Source: Anaerosporobacter mobilis DSM 15930 (GTDB taxonomy: Bacteria; Bacillota; Clostridia; Lachnospirales; Lachnospiraceae). Taken from it: a stretch of DNA of 64,000 nucleotides. The notes below the pieces were generated by a model. The model did not search any database. It saw only the letters and a list, made by a program, of their open reading frames with translations, and was not told the DNA's origin. Shown piece after piece: positions 25,044 to 34,591 of this stretch; position 1 is the first letter of the stretch; every line of letters starts with the position of its first letter. The position numbers and the translations under genes are program-made. Where the stretch lies: contig NZ_FRCP01000012.1 of NCBI RefSeq assembly GCF_900142955.1, forward strand, positions 124,001-188,000, written 5' to 3'.

Positions 25044-25694
25044 CTAGCTATCTAAGTCTTTGTAGCATAAGAACCAATCAACACAATGTAAACCAAGTTC
25101 ATTAGGATTTTCCTTATGTATAAGTAGTTCTTCATATGTCCTTGGAGCAGGAACAAGGACAGGCTGTCCTGAAATCCAGTTAGCTGGGGTTAATACACCG
25201 TATTCATCAGTTGTTTGTAAAGCTTGTAATAATCGAAGCATCTCAGGTACGCTTCTTCCATTGGCTGCAGGATAAGATAAAATTGCACGAATGGTTTGTG
25301 TAGGGTCAATAAAGAAGACATCACGAACCGTTTCTGTATAGTTCGAAGACGGAACAAGCATTCCATAAAGCCTAGCGATGTCGCCACTGCGATCAGCGAT
25401 AATTGGAAAAGGAACAGGAACTCCTGTTAATTCCTGAATTGTGTATACCCAGTCAAGATGTGAAGGATTGCTATCAATACTAAGACCTAATAGTGAAGCA
25501 CCCAAGTTTTCAAACATAGGGTACGCTTGTGTAAAAGCTATGAATTCTGTTGTGCACACAGGTGTAAAATCCCCAGGATGACTAAATAGTATTAGCCATT
25601 TACCAGTGTAGTCGGACATTTTAACAGGACCAAAAGTGGTTTGTGCGTTAAAATATGGTGCCTTCATTCCAATGGATAAACAATTTTCTGCCAA
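25044..25694 (-). CDS. Peroxiredoxin (AhpC/TSA, Prx6-like)
   Basis: This 216-aa thiol peroxidase would reduce hydrogen peroxide and alkyl hydroperoxides. The peroxidatic Cys47 lies in HPGDFTPVCTTEF, the family signature. The C-terminal third has the extended Prx6/archaeal arm with further Cys in LHCVDWFLCYKD, which could provide a resolving Cys. The start is TTG 25694, with GGGAGGT upstream and the normal N-terminal length. It has no redox-partner gene beside it. It is divergent from the cation/proton antiporter gene. Confidence 0.93.
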   Translation of the reverse strand: MAENCLSIGMKAPYFNAQTTFGPVKMSDYTGKWLILFSHPGDFTPVCTTEFIAFTQAYPMFENLGASLLGLSIDSNPSHLDWVYTIQELTGVPVPFPIIADRSGDIARLYGMLVPSSNYTETVRDVFFIDPTQTIRAILSYPAANGRSVPEMLRLLQALQTTDEYGVLTPANWISGQPVLVPAPRTYEELLIHKENPNELGLHCVDWFLCYKDLDS

Positions 25695-25951
25695 AATAAT
25701 ACCTCCCAGATAATACTTTTTATATAGTATATGTATAAATCTTAGAAAGTTGGCTTGGATAAGAAAACTCTTTGATAATCACTTTACACGTATGGTATAC
25801 TAAATCCAGGTTAGGCTACACACTCGGTTTGTACATTTTCCTAAACGCACACCTCAATTATATGAGGTAATCAATAAATGAAAAGGAAGTACAACACATA
25901 TTGTGGATGGAAATCAAGTTGTACTTAAAGATGTGGAAAAGGAGAGGAATT

Positions 25952-27127
25952 ATGTTAACAAGTCTTGCACTAATTTTTTTACTAGGTCTATTACTAGGCT
26001 CTATATTCAAGAAGTTAAAGCTGCCAGCTTTACTTGGTATGATCGTTACAGGAATACTGTTAAGTCCTCATGCCCTCAATCTTCTAGATGATTCGATCTT
26101 ATCTATATCAGCGGATTTACGCCAACTAGCATTAGTAATTATACTAACTAGAGCAGGACTATCTTTAAATCTGGAAGATTTGAAGAAGGTGGGAAGACCT
26201 GCCATACTTATGTGCTTTGTACCAGCTTGTTTTGAAATTGTTGGTATTGTCCTTTTAGCACCTAAACTATTAGGAGTTACTGTGATTGAAGCAGCTATTA
26301 TGGGGGCAGTGGTAGCTGCGGTGTCTCCGGCTGTTATTGTACCAAGGATGCTCCGTCTTATGGAGGAGGGGTATGGAGTAAAACATAGTATACCACAATT
26401 AATACTTGCTGGTGCATCTGTGGATGATGTTTTTGTTATTGTATTATTTACGTCATTTATTTCGTTAGAAACAGGTGGCAGTGTATCAATTATGGATTTT
26501 ATTAAAATACCAATATCTATTCTAATAGGAATCGTAGTAGGCGCATTTGGCGGTAAGATTTTAACGATATTTTTTAGAAAATTTCATATGAGAGATTCTG
26601 TGAAGTTGTTAATTATATTAAGTATATCGTTCTTATTAATTGCTTGCGAAGAGATTCTGAAACCATATGTTCCAATGTCTGGCTTGATTTCGATAATGGT
26701 ATTGGCAATTGCGATATATCGTTCGTATGAAGAGTTAGCAAACCGTTTGTCTCAAAAGTATAATCGTCTTTGGGTAGCGGCTGAAGTGTTACTTTTTGTA
26801 TTGGTAGGGGCAACCGTAGATATAGAGAATGTATTCCAGTCAGGAATCTATGCAGCTATATTAGTAGTCGGAGGTCTTATCTTCCGTATGGTAGGTGTAT
26901 TAGTTTGTTTAATTAAAACAAAACTTACCAAGAAGGAAAAGGTATTCTGTATGATTGCATATACACCAAAGGCAACCGTTCAAGCTGCTATCGGTGCAGT
27001 TCCGCTAGCAATGGGACTTGCTTGCGGTAACATAGTATTGACTGTGGCGGTATTAGCCATATTGATAACAGCACCTTTTGGAGCTATATTAATCGATTCA
27101 CTTTACAAAAAATTATGTGAAAAATAA
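25952..27127 (+). CDS. Cation:proton antiporter (CPA family)
   Basis: This 391-aa protein has about 12-13 membrane segments from the first residues (MLTSLALIFLLGLLLG) to the end. It resembles the Na+(K+)/H+ antiporter family, with a conserved ASVDDVF pair of acidic residues in the middle and a TPKATVQAAIGAVPLA stretch near the end. No C-terminal nucleotide-binding domain follows. ATG 25952 has AAAAGGAGAGG directly upstream. An in-frame upstream start at 25901 lies in an inverted repeat and has no ribosome site. It probably functions in pH or sodium homeostasis. Confidence 0.88.
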   Translation: MLTSLALIFLLGLLLGSIFKKLKLPALLGMIVTGILLSPHALNLLDDSILSISADLRQLALVIILTRAGLSLNLEDLKKVGRPAILMCFVPACFEIVGIVLLAPKLLGVTVIEAAIMGAVVAAVSPAVIVPRMLRLMEEGYGVKHSIPQLILAGASVDDVFVIVLFTSFISLETGGSVSIMDFIKIPISILIGIVVGAFGGKILTIFFRKFHMRDSVKLLIILSISFLLIACEEILKPYVPMSGLISIMVLAIAIYRSYEELANRLSQKYNRLWVAAEVLLFVLVGATVDIENVFQSGIYAAILVVGGLIFRMVGVLVCLIKTKLTKKEKVFCMIAYTPKATVQAAIGAVPLAMGLACGNIVLTVAVLAILITAPFGAILIDSLYKKLCEK

Positions 27128-27293
27128 AGCATTGTAAGTGACGTAAACGCTATGAGTTAAGTTCTGTAATTGCTTAAGTAAAATATTCCTCGTATAGTAT
27201 GTATACTTTTTGCCATAATAAATACTGTATGTTACGTTGATTCGTGACTTCAAACAATATACAAATTAAAAATTAAATTAATGGAGGACCATT

Positions 27294-27473
27294 ATGGAAA
27301 AGAATTCGAGTATCGGTTGTACTGTTAACAATTGTCAATATCATGCGCAAAGTGATAATTACTGTACGTTGAGTAAAATTGAAGTAGGAACCCACGAACC
27401 AAATCCTACTAAAGTGGAATGTACAGATTGTACGTCATTTGAATGTAAACCGGAAGCTAGTTGTTGTAAATAA
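27294..27473 (+). CDS. DUF1540 small cysteine-rich protein
   Basis: The 59-aa product is MEKNSSIGCTVNNCQYHAQS followed by a Cys-rich tail with CTDCTSFEC and CC near the end. The N-terminal C-x4-C-x-YH pattern and overall Cys spacing match DUF1540, small proteins presumed to bind a metal. ATGGAGGACC precedes the start. It is a single gene between the antiporter and a terminator. The function of the family is unknown. Confidence 0.9.
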   Translation: MEKNSSIGCTVNNCQYHAQSDNYCTLSKIEVGTHEPNPTKVECTDCTSFECKPEASCCK

Positions 27474-27487
27474 CTAGGAACTCTACT

Positions 27488-27550
27488 AAAAGGCTGTATC
27501 ATAAAATTGATGGAATGTAAATTCTGTAAATTTTGTGTTACAGCCTTTTA
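27488..27550 (+). terminator. Terminator after the DUF1540 gene
   Basis: AAAAGGCTGTA pairs with TACAGCCTTTTA, with a second weak stem in the loop. Confidence 0.85.
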
Positions 27551-27660
27551 TATTGGTTCGTAATGGATTATTAAAACTTAAAATAGTAAATTATACTTGA
27601 CTATACAATGAAAATGGGGTTTATTATATAAGGCGACAGTTAATTACGGAGGAAATTTAA

Positions 27661-28995
27661 ATGAAACAAACAGATTTATTAAACGATAATGTAAAGAAAC
27701 TATTTTTTCGTTATCTAATACCATCAGTTAGTGCTACATTAGTAACTTCAATTTATGTGTTAGCAGATACGATTTTTATTGGAAAAGGGATATCAGATAC
27801 AGCAGTGGCTGCACTTAATATAATAATACCATTATTTTCGTTGTATTTTGGAATGGGTTTACTCTTTGGCGTTGGTGGCTCAGTACTATTATCAGTAGCA
27901 AAAGGACAAGGGGATGAGAAGAAGGCTAATACGTATTTTACAGTGGCGTTTATCGCTAATGGTATAACTTCGCTTATCTTTTTAATTATTAATTTAGTAG
28001 CATTTGATCAAATTGCATACTTATTAGGTGCCTCGGAAACGACAATTGGTTATATACGTGAATACGGAATGTATTTCATTTGGGGTATACCATTCTTCTG
28101 CTTCTCATCCTTCTTACAAGCGTTTGTTAGGAATGATAAGGCTCCGAAACTATCCATGATAGCAGTTATTAGTGGTGGTGTTATTAATATTATAATTGAC
28201 TATGTATTTATCTATATTTTTGATATGGGTATGGGAGGTGCATCATTAGCTACTGTGCTTGGTTCGGTAGTTTCTTGTCTAATATTATCAACTCATTTCT
28301 TATCAAAATCGAATACTTTACATCTAGTAAAACAAGGATTACAATTACGCTATTTTGGTGACGTAACTAAGAATGGATTTTCTAGTTTTTTAATTGAGAT
28401 GTCATCTGGAATTGTTATATTCATATTCAATAATCGAGTACTTCATTATATTGGTGACGTTGGGGTTACCGTGTATAGTATCATCTCTAATACAGCAATT
28501 ATAGTATCCTCATTAAGTAATGGTATATCGCAAGCAGCACAACCATTGTTAGCGTTGAATTATGGTGCGGGCAAATATGATCGAATTAATCAAGTCAAAC
28601 GTCTTGGATTAGGTTTTTCTTTCGCCACGGGGATCGTGTTTGCAGTGGTTGGCTTTTGTTTTCCAGAGTTTGTTGTGGGATTATTCATACATCCATCAAA
28701 AGAAGTACAGGAATTAGCACCAATGGCCATTCAGATTTACTTCATATCATTTATACTAATGGTTCCTAACATCTTTTATAGCAATTATTTTCAATCAACT
28801 TTACAACCAATCTACGCACTCATTATCTGTGTGTTGAGAGGATTGATACTTAGTGGTGTTTTAGTTTATATCTTACCGACTATACTTGGAGTAAAAGGTA
28901 TTTGGATGACGATGATTTTTGTTGAATGTATAACGTTAGCGGTAATCATTGCGTTTGTTCTTAGAGAGAAGAGGCAGTCTATCGAATATAAGTAG
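27661..28995 (+). CDS. MATE-family multidrug/sodium efflux protein
   Basis: This 444-aa membrane protein has about 12 transmembrane segments in two related halves. The opening FRYLIPSVSATLVTSIYVLADTIFIG and the YGxGKY motif (NYGAGKYDRINQVKR) in the middle are typical of MATE proteins. GGAGGAAA precedes the ATG. It is followed 27 bp later by a LysR regulator in the same direction, which may control it. The substrate is unknown. Confidence 0.93.
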   Translation: MKQTDLLNDNVKKLFFRYLIPSVSATLVTSIYVLADTIFIGKGISDTAVAALNIIIPLFSLYFGMGLLFGVGGSVLLSVAKGQGDEKKANTYFTVAFIANGITSLIFLIINLVAFDQIAYLLGASETTIGYIREYGMYFIWGIPFFCFSSFLQAFVRNDKAPKLSMIAVISGGVINIIIDYVFIYIFDMGMGGASLATVLGSVVSCLILSTHFLSKSNTLHLVKQGLQLRYFGDVTKNGFSSFLIEMSSGIVIFIFNNRVLHYIGDVGVTVYSIISNTAIIVSSLSNGISQAAQPLLALNYGAGKYDRINQVKRLGLGFSFATGIVFAVVGFCFPEFVVGLFIHPSKEVQELAPMAIQIYFISFILMVPNIFYSNYFQSTLQPIYALIICVLRGLILSGVLVYILPTILGVKGIWMTMIFVECITLAVIIAFVLREKRQSIEYK

Positions 28996-29022
28996 TATTA
29001 AAGAGGGTGAGGAGGACGTCCC

Positions 29023-29931
29023 ATGACGCTACAACAGTTAAGATATGCGGTTGAGGTTGCAAAATTAGATTCCATAAGTGAAGCTGCGAAGCGTCTCTTT
29101 GTATCGCAACCAAGACTATCCAATGCGATTAAAGAATTAGAGAATGAGGTCAACATTGAGATCTTTATAAGAAATAATAAGGGGATTCAGGTTTCTGCGG
29201 AAGGAGCAGAATTCCTAGGATATGCAAGGCAAGTTTTGGAACAAACAGACTTGCTGGAACATCGATATTGCAATACAAAGCCTACGAAGCAGAGTTTCTG
29301 TGTATCTACGCAACACTATGCATTCGCAGTGAATGCCTTTGTTGAATTGATGAAAGAATATGGCTTAGAAGAATATGAATGTTCCTTAAGAGAAACCAAG
29401 ACATATGATATCATAGACGATGTTAAAAACCGACGGAGTGAGATTGGAATTATCTATATGAATGATTTTAACTCTAAAGTTCTGATCAAGATGATGAAAG
29501 AGAATAATTTGACATTCACGGAGTTGTTTATAGCAAAACCACATGTGTTCATAAGTTCAAAGAATCCTTTAGCAAAGAAGGAGAGTGTTACATTAGAAGA
29601 CTTGAATGAGTATCCATATCTTTCGTTTGAACAAGGAAGTAATAATTCATTCTATTTTTCAGAAGAGATCCTTAGTACATTATCTAGAAAGAAAAATATT
29701 CATGTTAGTGATCGAGCTACTCTATTCAATCTACTAATAGGTTTGAATGGGTATACCATATCAACAGGAATTATTAGTGCTAAACTTAATGGAGAAAATA
29801 TCATTGCCGTTCCATTATTGATAGAAGAGAAGATTACAATCGGATATTTAACGCATAACAATGGAAAGCTAAGTAGGTTAGGGGAACTATATATAGAATC
29901 TATTACAAGATATATTGAGAAAATAATATAA
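29023..29931 (+). CDS. LysR-family transcriptional regulator
   Basis: The 302-aa protein has a winged helix-turn-helix at residues 1-60 (LQQLRYAVEVAKLDSISEAA and LFVSQPRLSNAIKELE) and a periplasmic-binding-type effector domain (about 90-300). GAGGAGG lies upstream of the ATG. It is encoded just after the MATE gene in the same orientation, an unusual layout for LysR, which usually diverges from its target, so it may be co-transcribed with the pump. The effector is unknown. Confidence 0.93.
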   Translation: MTLQQLRYAVEVAKLDSISEAAKRLFVSQPRLSNAIKELENEVNIEIFIRNNKGIQVSAEGAEFLGYARQVLEQTDLLEHRYCNTKPTKQSFCVSTQHYAFAVNAFVELMKEYGLEEYECSLRETKTYDIIDDVKNRRSEIGIIYMNDFNSKVLIKMMKENNLTFTELFIAKPHVFISSKNPLAKKESVTLEDLNEYPYLSFEQGSNNSFYFSEEILSTLSRKKNIHVSDRATLFNLLIGLNGYTISTGIISAKLNGENIIAVPLLIEEKITIGYLTHNNGKLSRLGELYIESITRYIEKII

Positions 29932-30074
29932 ATAATAATTATAAAACAAATGGAGAAAAAAGAAAATATTTATACAACTAATTTCCTATGAATTACTTTT
30001 AATTCATGAGGAATTATGCTATTATAAAGAGTAGTTGTAAGGTTGTAGGTACTTAGTTAGAGGAGAAAAACAAA

Positions 30075-30626
30075 TTGAATATTGAAGTTTTAAAGAAAAA
30101 TGGGCAGTTACGTGTTTATAAAAAGAAAGAAGTTATATGCCGTGAGGATGAAACTGGAAAGTATGTGTATTTATTACTGAAAGGAAAAGCTGACATATAC
30201 AAAAAAGTTGGACAAGATCAGGCTGATAAGCATGTTGCGAATATTTTGGAAGGAACAGTTTTTGGAGAATCTTCTCTTATCGAAGGAAAAAAAAGAAATG
30301 CAAGTGTAGTTGCGGGCAGTGATAATACAGTTGTATTAGAATTTGAAAATCGAAAATATCGTGTAATACTTCGAGAAGAACCTGACATAGCATTTATGTT
30401 AATAAGAACACTTATGAATCGAGTAAACCTAGCCATGGATAAATTGTTATCTGTTGACCCGGCATATATTTACAGTTGCAGAACAAATGATATCTATATA
30501 ATGGTGTCATCATTGGACATTGAGACGTTTAAAGAAATTGTTAAAGGAAATCGTGATTATCCATTAACAGTATTAAAAGAATTTAGTGAAATGTTAGATT
30601 CTTTGAATCAGAGAATGCTATCATAG
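30075..30626 (+). CDS. Lone cyclic-nucleotide-binding-domain protein
   Basis: The 183-aa product starts at TTG 30075 (AGGAGA upstream). Residues about 8-115 form a cNMP-binding-like fold (VYLLLKGKADIYKKVG, GTVFGESSLIEG, NASVVAG). The C-terminal part is helical but shows no helix-turn-helix, so it is not a normal Crp-type repressor. It could be a sensor subunit or adaptor that lost its DNA-binding domain. No partner gene is adjacent. It ends within its terminator hairpin. Confidence 0.75.
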   Translation: MNIEVLKKNGQLRVYKKKEVICREDETGKYVYLLLKGKADIYKKVGQDQADKHVANILEGTVFGESSLIEGKKRNASVVAGSDNTVVLEFENRKYRVILREEPDIAFMLIRTLMNRVNLAMDKLLSVDPAYIYSCRTNDIYIMVSSLDIETFKEIVKGNRDYPLTVLKEFSEMLDSLNQRMLS

Positions 30627-30671
30627 GGAAGTTGAAGTTATACCTTTAACTTTCTTATGATAGCATTTTTT
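30614..30671 (+). terminator. Terminator overlapping the cNMP-domain gene stop
   Basis: AATGCTATCATA (30614-30625) pairs with TATGATAGCATT and is followed by TTTTT. The left arm includes the stop codon. Confidence 0.9.
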
Positions 30672-31103
30672 GACTATTAGTTTGGGTTAGTTTCTTCCTA
30701 TTATAATGCGTTAATCAATACGCTAATCAAATAAAGAGGTATTGTGATAACGTGCAAAAGTAAAATATGAATATAAATGTAAATAATGGATAAAAATGTG
30801 AATATACATTGGAGTTTAAAAGTAATATAAAGAAAAACATGGAAAACTTGAATATTTTGGTTGCAATATTATTAGATAGTATGTATAATTTAAAAATGTA
30901 ATGAATATATAAAACTATATACAGGTTGTCTTTTGAAAAAAATATAAGTTTAGCTGATAACTTCGTATATATTGCAATTAAGTTTTTTGAATTAAGATTA
31001 ATTAGCTATAAAATAGCTACATAAATGCTGCGAATTATATAATAAATATGCAAAATTAGAAAAAATAAATTAATTTTAACAAAAAAAACCGAATAAAACA
31101 TAG
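30672..31103. other. AT-rich intergenic region before opp
   Basis: About 430 bp of very AT-rich DNA has no ORF with a ribosome site and no clear repeat. Short runs such as ATTATAATGCG look promoter-like by composition only. Confidence 0.5.
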
Positions 31104-31132
31104 TTGACAAACAATTACAAAGATGGTAGAAT
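31104..31132 (+). promoter_or_regulatory. Promoter of the opp operon
   Basis: TTGACA (31104-31109) and TAGAAT (31127-31132) are separated by 17 bp, with GATGG just before the -10. The predicted start is about 31139. Confidence 0.8.
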
Positions 31133-31150
31133 CTGTATCTATATTGAACA

Positions 31151-31182
31151 AGGGTGTTCTGGGATTCCGGAATACCCCTTTT
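31151..31182 (+). terminator. Leader terminator or attenuator of the opp operon
   Basis: AGGGTGTTCTGG and CCGGAATACCCCT form a GC-rich stem with a small mismatch, followed by TTTT and then a T-rich run to about 31200. It begins about 12 nt after the predicted transcription start and 260 bp before oppA, so most transcripts could stop unless something relieves it. The remaining leader (31200-31430) has no known riboswitch that I recognise. Confidence 0.7.
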
Positions 31183-31441
31183 GTCTCTTTATATTTTTTT
31201 TGGTTAATACTTTAAAGTTGTAAAGCTGAGACGAGATAAAAGAACGCTATATTACCATCATAATTAGGCACAGTACAAGTTGAATCGTAATTATTCACAC
31301 AGTATATTATATATATGCAGAAAATGACTTGCTGAGAATTAGGGTCATGCATCTACAATAGGTTTACTTGCGGGGTTATTTCTATTGTTGTGTTTTATGC
31401 TTGTGTTGTTTAATAAATAAAATAATTAAGGAGGAAGATTT

Positions 31442-33361
31442 ATGAAGAAAAAAGGCTTAGCGTTATTACTAGCGTTAACACTTACAGTTACTATGATAGC
31501 TGGATGCTCTAAAAAGAACGAAAAAAAGAATGAAACAAAAACGGAAGAAACTGATGGTACTTCAACAGATGATTCTACTACAACAGATGAATCAACAACA
31601 GAAGTAACCAATACAGAACCTTCAGGACAAATTATCCTTGGTGATGTTACAGAATTCAATGGTAGTTTTATCGAAGGCTGGGGAAATAATGGTGCCGATT
31701 ACATTATCAAAGAATTAATTGGAACATATCCAGGTTTTTATGGTACAGCAGAACTTAGTAGTGCAGCTGAATATGTATATAATCCAACTGTACTTACATC
31801 TGATCCAGAAACTACTTTGAATGAAGATGGTTCTAAAACATTTAAATTTACATTAAACAAAGATCTAGTATGGTCTGATGGTTCAGCACTTACTGCTAAT
31901 GATTATGTTGGTTACCTAATGATATATGCTTCACCTGAATTCGGTGAAATTGAAGGATCAAATACAGCTGGAAATACATTAGTTGGTTTTGATACATATA
32001 ATACGGGAGATACAAAAGAGTTCTCCGGAATTCATTTGATTGATGATTATACATTCACTATCACTATTAAAGCTGACTATATTCCTACTTACTTTGAGGC
32101 TTATGCTTCAGCAGTGACACCAATTCCTTTCTCAGTATATGCTCCTGGTGTAACAATCAAAGATGATGGAAATGGTTGTTATTTATCAGATAACTATTCT
32201 GCAGAAATTATCAAAGAACCTATGACAGCCGAGAGATATAAACCTACAGTTACTTGTGGACCATACAAATTCGTAAGCTATGATGCAACAAATCAAGAAG
32301 TAGCTCTTGAAGTAAATGATAAGTTCAAAGGTAACTATGAAGGAAAGAAACCTTCCATTGCAAAAGTTATTATGAAATATACAGAAGAAGCTACTCAACT
32401 TGATGAGCTAGCAGCTGGCAATGTAGATTTACTTGCTGGTATCTCTGGTGGAGATAAAATCAATGCTGGTCTTGATTTAGTAGATCAAGGTAAAGCGGAT
32501 TACGCAACTTACTTAAGAAATGGTTATGGTTTATTAGCATTCCATACAGATTTTGGTCCAACGCAGTTCAAATCAGTACGTCAAGCAATCACTTATTGTT
32601 TAGATAGAACAACCTTCTGTTCACAATATACAGGTGGTTTCGGATCATTAGTTAATTCAGAATATGGTCTTGGACAATGGATGTACCAAGAAAGAAAAGA
32701 TAGTGTTGATGCGGAATTAAATCCTTATTCATACAGCATTGATAAAGCAAAAGAAGTTCTTGATGCAGATGGCTGGAACCTTAACGAAAAAGGTGACGCT
32801 TATGTAGATGGTACAGATACATTACGTTACAAAGAAGTTGATGGAAAATTAATGGCTTGTGAAATTCAATGGGCTTCATCTGATAACTCAGTTGCACAAT
32901 TACTTGCAACGATGCTACCAGGGGAAGTGGAAAAAGCTGGTATGAAATTAACTACAACTGTAGTTGACTTCCCTACACTACTTAACAACTATTACCGTGA
33001 AGGAATTGATGAACCTCAATTCAATATGTATAACTTAGGAACTGGTTTCACTCCAATTCCACAATTTGAGTATAACTACAACACAGCTAAGAACTTCTTA
33101 GGAAATTATAATACAAACTTCTGGATGGATGATAAGATTATGAATATGGGTTATGATCTTACTAAGACAGATCCAACTGATAAAGAAGGATATCTTGACA
33201 AATGGGAAGCTATCGTAAAAGAAATCAATGAACAAATGCCAAATATTCCTCTTTACTCAGATGAATATCATACCTTCTTCAATCCAAAAGTACAAGGATA
33301 TGTTGGTGATGACACATTCAGTATTGGATTATCATTAATCTATATGTCAGTTACTGAATAA
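31442..33361 (+). CDS. oppA: Oligopeptide ABC transporter substrate-binding lipoprotein
   Basis: This 639-aa lipoprotein belongs to the SBP_bac_5 (extracellular peptide-binding) family. It has a signal peptide with lipobox MIAGC (lipidated Cys22). A Ser/Thr/Glu/Lys-rich linker follows to about residue 60, then a full-length binding domain (FKFTLNKDLVWSDGSALTANDYV, ATQLDELAAGNVDLL, SVRQAITYCLDRTTFC, LYSDEYHTF). AAGGAGG precedes the ATG. It is the first gene of opp, and a hairpin follows it before oppB, an arrangement that usually yields excess binding protein over permease. Peptide ligands are inferred from the family. Confidence 0.92.
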   Translation: MKKKGLALLLALTLTVTMIAGCSKKNEKKNETKTEETDGTSTDDSTTTDESTTEVTNTEPSGQIILGDVTEFNGSFIEGWGNNGADYIIKELIGTYPGFYGTAELSSAAEYVYNPTVLTSDPETTLNEDGSKTFKFTLNKDLVWSDGSALTANDYVGYLMIYASPEFGEIEGSNTAGNTLVGFDTYNTGDTKEFSGIHLIDDYTFTITIKADYIPTYFEAYASAVTPIPFSVYAPGVTIKDDGNGCYLSDNYSAEIIKEPMTAERYKPTVTCGPYKFVSYDATNQEVALEVNDKFKGNYEGKKPSIAKVIMKYTEEATQLDELAAGNVDLLAGISGGDKINAGLDLVDQGKADYATYLRNGYGLLAFHTDFGPTQFKSVRQAITYCLDRTTFCSQYTGGFGSLVNSEYGLGQWMYQERKDSVDAELNPYSYSIDKAKEVLDADGWNLNEKGDAYVDGTDTLRYKEVDGKLMACEIQWASSDNSVAQLLATMLPGEVEKAGMKLTTTVVDFPTLLNNYYREGIDEPQFNMYNLGTGFTPIPQFEYNYNTAKNFLGNYNTNFWMDDKIMNMGYDLTKTDPTDKEGYLDKWEAIVKEINEQMPNIPLYSDEYHTFFNPKVQGYVGDDTFSIGLSLIYMSVTE

Positions 33362-33425
33362 TTGATTCTTAGATTTAACATAGTATTAGTTTTAGAGTTA
33401 ATAAGTTTAAAACTAAGGTATCTGG

Positions 33426-33454
33426 AAATAGGGCATTCTAATAATGCCCTATTT
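33426..33454 (+). terminator. Hairpin between oppA and oppB
   Basis: AAATAGGGCAT pairs with ATGCCCTATTT around a short loop. It has only a short T-run and is probably a partial terminator or mRNA stabiliser. Confidence 0.7.
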
Positions 33455-33596
33455 CCTTGATAATAAAACATATCTTAAGAATAGGTTTGGATTATACATA
33501 ATTAATAATAGTAAATAAGTGTGAAAGTGTCTGGAAGTTTTTGTAGTCATATTAGGTGATGTCTACATAAAAAGCAAGAAAGCAGGTGTGGATAAG

Positions 33597-34580
33597 ATGG
33601 CAAAATACATAGTAAAACGTTTAATGTATATGGTATTTGTATTCTTTATAATGTCTATCTTAATGTTTGGAATTTATAAGATGGTACCTGGGGATCCAGC
33701 AAGACTTCTATTAGAAGGTTCTAAAGCTAGTATGAAACCAGAAGTATACGAGATGCAATACCAACAAGCAAGAGAAAGATTAGGTCTTGATAAACCAATT
33801 CCCGTACAATATGTTGTATGGATTACGAATATGTTACAAGGTGATTTTGGTTATTCTTCAAATTACCGTAAAGATGTAATTGATGTAGTAGCGGAACCGT
33901 TACGTAATACAATACAGCTGAATGTATTAGCGATTATAGTAGTATTTGTAATAACAATACCATTAGGTATTATGTGTGCCGTCAAGAAGCGGAGTACATT
34001 TGATAATGTTATTCAGGTTTTCTCGGTCGTCGGGTATAGTTTGCCGACGATTATTATATCGTTGGTACTGATTTGTTTTTTGGCGGTAAAAACTCCCATC
34101 TTCCCGGTTAGTGGTGTTAATTCGGTTGGATTTTCTGGAACGGCTATCCAGAAGTTTTTTGATATGTTATGGCATATGGCATTACCAGTTTTAGTTATCG
34201 TATTAGGCTCTATTGGATCTATTACTAGATATGTAAGAGCTGCAATGATTGAATCACTAAGTATGGACTACATCAGAACGGCGAGATCGAAAGGGGTTCG
34301 AGAAAGAGTAGTTATCTATTCTCATGCTTTCCGTAACGCCTTACTTCCAATTGTAACGATTGTTACAGGTTGGATTGTAAGCGTATTCTCTGGTTCTGTT
34401 ATTATAGAAACTATATTCTTATGGCCAGGTATTGGTAAGGTATTATATGATGGTTTAATGCAACAGGATTTCATGGTTGTACTAGCTATGCAGATGTTTT
34501 ACGTTATAATTGCTTTATTAGGTAATCTATTGATGGATATTGCATATTGTATGGTTGACCCTAGAGTAAAGCTTGATTAG
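33597..34580 (+). CDS. oppB: Oligopeptide ABC transporter permease OppB
   Basis: This 327-aa membrane protein of the DppB/OppB type opens with the family's MAKYIVKRLMYMVFVFF helix. It has an external loop after the first helix, five further membrane segments and the EAA cytoplasmic motif region (YIRTARSKGVRERVV). ATG 33597 matches the family N-terminus. The in-frame GTG at 33588 is less likely. It lies 11 bp before oppC. It pairs with OppC to form the membrane channel. Confidence 0.93.
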   Translation: MAKYIVKRLMYMVFVFFIMSILMFGIYKMVPGDPARLLLEGSKASMKPEVYEMQYQQARERLGLDKPIPVQYVVWITNMLQGDFGYSSNYRKDVIDVVAEPLRNTIQLNVLAIIVVFVITIPLGIMCAVKKRSTFDNVIQVFSVVGYSLPTIIISLVLICFLAVKTPIFPVSGVNSVGFSGTAIQKFFDMLWHMALPVLVIVLGSIGSITRYVRAAMIESLSMDYIRTARSKGVRERVVIYSHAFRNALLPIVTIVTGWIVSVFSGSVIIETIFLWPGIGKVLYDGLMQQDFMVVLAMQMFYVIIALLGNLLMDIAYCMVDPRVKLD

Positions 34581-34591
34581 GAGGAAGAGAG

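Noticed and set aside
24647..25105. Two short plus-strand frames after the Cys-rich gene
   Set aside because: They lie in repeat family A and the peroxiredoxin gene end, without ribosome sites or recognisable protein content.
25887..25926. AAGTACAAC...GTTGTACTT before the antiporter as a fourth regulon site
   Set aside because: The half-sites are separated by a long spacer and have no TATAAT at 32 bp. It resembles a hairpin rather than the compact palindrome.
31139..31441. T-box or other amino-acid riboswitch in the opp leader
   Set aside because: No T-box sequence and no antiterminator partner could be seen.
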